A stretch of 7,366 nt of DNA, taken from an uncultured Collinsella sp. Lineage in GTDB: Bacteria; Actinomycetota; Coriobacteriia; Coriobacteriales; Coriobacteriaceae. The stretch covers positions 1 to 7,366 of the forward strand of contig URKU01000094.1 in the NCBI GenBank assembly GCA_900548515.1, written 5' to 3'. Of this stretch, positions 5,920 to 7,366 are shown piece by piece. The first letter of the stretch is position 1; each line of letters begins with the position of its first letter. The translations under genes and the position numbers were made by a program. A model generated the notes under the pieces. That model was not told the DNA's origin. It did no database searches and saw nothing but the letters and a program-made list of their open reading frames with translations.

Positions 5920-6147
5920 TGGGCAAAAAAGGGCAAATATGAGTACTGTTACCATTTTAGTAGCAGGCAAAACCACCCAAAATGACGTCCGAGCGACCCC
6001 TACAACCCCCTAAAGCAGCCAACCTGACTGGTTTAAGGCGTATTGGAGCCAATTTTAATGAACATACTAAAGGCTATGTTCATTATCTTTTAGGATGTAA
6101 ATGCTATTCACTTAGCAACAGTACTCATATTTGGCATTTTTTGTCCA
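5920..6147. repeat. AT-rich 228-bp element bounded by 31-bp inverted repeats
   Basis: The segment at 5920-5950 and the reverse complement of 6117-6147 agree at 28 of 31 positions, with an exact 17-bp core CAAATATGAGTACTGTT (5934-5950 and its complement at 6117-6133). Weaker similarity continues inward to 5964 and 6103, where both arms meet a GCTA. The interior is AT-rich with a C-rich patch and holds a second dyad at 6056-6085. It sits between two convergent genes, where promoters are not expected. I see no transposase, no convincing flanking target duplication and no credible gene inside. A MITE-like insertion, a genome-specific intergenic repeat or a structured RNA are all open possibilities. 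Confidence 0.6.
6056..6085. repeat. 11-bp perfect dyad nested in the AT-rich element
   Basis: TAATGAACATA (6056-6066) and TATGTTCATTA (6075-6085) are exact complements around an 8-nt loop CTAAAGGC. Just before it lies a second short palindrome, ATTGG-AG-CCAAT (6042-6053). The shape suits either an operator for a dimeric regulator or an RNA stem. No T-run follows that would make it a terminator. Confidence 0.5.
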
Positions 6148-6177
6148 TTGCTATATAACTAACACCCTATAGCAGAC

Positions 6178-6212
6178 AAAAAACAGGCCGCAGCCCATCG
6201 CTGCGGCCTGTT
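6178..6212 (-). terminator. Intrinsic terminator of the NRAMP transporter gene
   Basis: On the minus strand AACAGGCCGCAGC (6212-6200) pairs perfectly with GCTGCGGCCTGTT (6194-6182) around a 5-nt loop and runs into six T (6183-6178). It begins 18 bp past the transporter's stop codon. This is a strong rho-independent terminator for the minus-strand gene only. Confidence 0.92.
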
Positions 6213-6230
6213 CGGAAGCAAAAGTGGGCG

Positions 6231-7366
6231 CTAAGCGCTGTAACCCATCGCCTGCAGAACAAACATGACGACCGTGAGCACCGTAATCACACCGATAGTC
6301 GCCCAAGTGAGCACATTCCACACGCGGCCGTTGCGGTTAGTGCCCATAATGTGACGGTCAGCGGCAATAACCACCTGGAACACCAGAACCACGGGCAGTA
6401 GCACACCATTGATGACCTGCGAGGTCATCATAATCTGGAACAGATCGACGCCGGGCATAAGCACCAGCACGGCAGAGATACCGATGATGGCCGTAATGAT
6501 GCCGCGGTAAACCGGAGCCTCGTCCCAGCTGCGATCGGCGCCGCGCTCCCAACCAAAAGCCTCGCAGATGGCACTCGACGTAACGCCCGGCAGCACGCAA
6601 GCAGCCAAAAAGCTCGCTGCGACCAGGCCCGAGGCGAACAACACCGTGGACCACTGGCCCGCGATGGGCTCCAGCGCGCGGGCGGCATCGGCGGCATCGC
6701 TAATCTGAATACCAGCCGGGAACAGCACCGTACCGGTCGTGATGATAATGAAGCCAGCAATGATATCAGCGGCGATCGAGCCGCTCACGGTATCAATACG
6801 CTGCAGCACGATGTCGTCCTCGCCCGCATTCTTATCGACCACGTTGTTCTGAGCCAAGAAGATCATCCACGGTGCGATGGTGGTACCGATTGTTGCGACC
6901 ACAAGCGACACGTAACTGGGATCGTTCTGAATATTGGGGACGACCAAGTCGACCGCGACCTCGCCCCAGTTGGGGCCGGCCATAAACGCGGCGACGATGT
7001 AGGTCACGAACACGCAGCTTACCAGCAGCAAAATCTTCTCGATGCGCTGGAAGCTGCCCGACATGGTAAGCATCCACACCAGCAGCGCCACGAGCGGCAC
7101 CGAGATGCTCGCCGGAACGCCAAACAGAGCAAGGCCACTCGCGATGCCCGCGAACTCCGAAATGGTAACGGCCGTGTTGGCGATCAGCAGCGCCGCCATG
7201 GCCAGCACGCTCCTGCGCACGCCAAAGCGCTCACGGATGAGCGAGGCCAGGCCCTTACCCGTGACGCATCCGCAGCGCGCCGCGGTCTCCTGCGTCACGA
7301 TAAGCAGCACGGTCATGACGGGAAGCATCCAGAGCATCTTGTAGCCATAGCTGGCGCCCGCGCTGG
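6231..7366 (-). CDS. NRAMP/SLC11-family divalent metal transporter, NRMT-like (5' end outside window)
   Basis: The frame is open to the right edge, so the gene is partial. The 377 visible C-terminal residues cover most of a family normally a little over 400 long; the missing part should include helix 1 with its DPGN metal motif. The visible start reads SAGASYGYKMLW, which matches the segment just after that motif. Family marks follow: QETAARCGCVTGKGLASLIRE after helix 2, then IANTAVTISEFAGIASGLALFG, and MTSQVINGVLLPVVL and DRHIMG near the C-terminus, with about ten hydrophobic helices visible. In helix 6 the usual G-A-T-x-M-P-H motif reads G-T-T-I-A-P-W (6887-6867): the metal-binding Met and the neighbouring His are both replaced. 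This resembles the NRAMP-related magnesium transporters (NRMT) described from Eggerthella lenta, so Mg2+ or Mn2+ uptake is more likely than iron. Substrate is inferred from family knowledge. It is followed by its own terminator. Confidence 0.9.
   Translation of the reverse strand, partial: SAGASYGYKMLWMLPVMTVLLIVTQETAARCGCVTGKGLASLIRERFGVRRSVLAMAALLIANTAVTISEFAGIASGLALFGVPASISVPLVALLVWMLTMSGSFQRIEKILLLVSCVFVTYIVAAFMAGPNWGEVAVDLVVPNIQNDPSYVSLVVATIGTTIAPWMIFLAQNNVVDKNAGEDDIVLQRIDTVSGSIAADIIAGFIIITTGTVLFPAGIQISDAADAARALEPIAGQWSTVLFASGLVAASFLAACVLPGVTSSAICEAFGWERGADRSWDEAPVYRGIITAIIGISAVLVLMPGVDLFQIMMTSQVINGVLLPVVLVFQVVIAADRHIMGTNRNGRVWNVLTWATIGVITVLTVVMFVLQAMGYSA

Noticed and set aside
5802..5942. 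A 46-codon plus-strand ORF beginning MKTSTDEFQAAPS and ending KKGQI
   Set aside because: It has no Shine-Dalgarno, a Pro/Gln-rich composition without family character, and its end runs into the inverted-repeat arm. It is probably a chance open frame.
5971..6012. G-rich minus-strand tract (GGGTGG, GGGG, GGGGG) as a possible G-quadruplex
   Set aside because: The G-runs are too unevenly spaced, with one loop far too long, for a convincing four-tract quadruplex.
5939..6013. A 24-codon ORF (MSTVTILVAGKTTQND...) whose ATG overlaps the stop of the previous ORF as ATGA
   Set aside because: Its start lies inside the repeat arm, and the opposite arm gives only six codons with the same start. The ribosome site is poor, so the repeat itself explains the shared start. 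It would be worth revisiting if peptides are detected.
1..7366. CRISPR arrays, tRNA or rRNA genes, integrase or transposase genes
   Set aside because: I found no regularly spaced direct repeats, no cloverleaf-like tRNA and no recombinase motifs in any frame.

Overview
This is a GC-rich bacterial window with AT-rich intergenic gaps. Gene content and style (OatA-like acyltransferase, NRAMP transporter of the atypical magnesium-type clade, ROK kinase, nucleoside hydrolase plus ribokinase) suggest a gut actinobacterium of the Coriobacteriia, most likely Collinsella-like. That placement is an inference from protein character, not a database result.

Layout from left to right: (1) positions 1-155 are non-coding and hold a 15-bp inverted repeat that may end the ROK transcript. 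(2) On the minus strand, 1070-156, is a ROK-family sugar kinase with its own promoter region and a leader hairpin. (3) A strong minus-strand terminator at 1286-1322 closes a two-gene operon read from right to left: ribokinase (3309-2314), then a nucleoside hydrolase (2309-1335). The two genes are 4 bp apart, with the second gene's Shine-Dalgarno inside the end of the first. (4) A 187-bp divergent intergenic region (3310-3496) carries two dyads and candidate promoters in both directions. (5) On the plus strand, 3497-5713, is a 738-residue membrane acyltransferase with a C-terminal SGNH esterase-like domain, the architecture of peptidoglycan O-acetyltransferase OatA. (6) A convergent intergenic region of about 517 bp (5714-6230) holds a long perfect hairpin, an AT-rich segment bounded by 31-bp imperfect inverted repeats, a nested 11-bp dyad, and the terminator of the last gene. 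(7) On the minus strand, from the right edge to 6231, is an NRAMP/SLC11-type metal transporter with its N-terminus cut off by the window.

How the genes work together: nucleoside hydrolase releases free ribose and a base from a ribonucleoside, and ribokinase converts the ribose to ribose 5-phosphate, so the pair forms a short nucleoside salvage/catabolism module. The ROK kinase downstream is probably another sugar kinase but is transcribed separately. The acyltransferase and the metal transporter are independent units concerned with the cell envelope and divalent metal uptake.

I do not see a clear multi-gene undescribed system. The items most worth following are the 5920-6147 inverted-repeat element, the transporter's altered metal-binding helix, and the calcium-loop-like linker in the acyltransferase.
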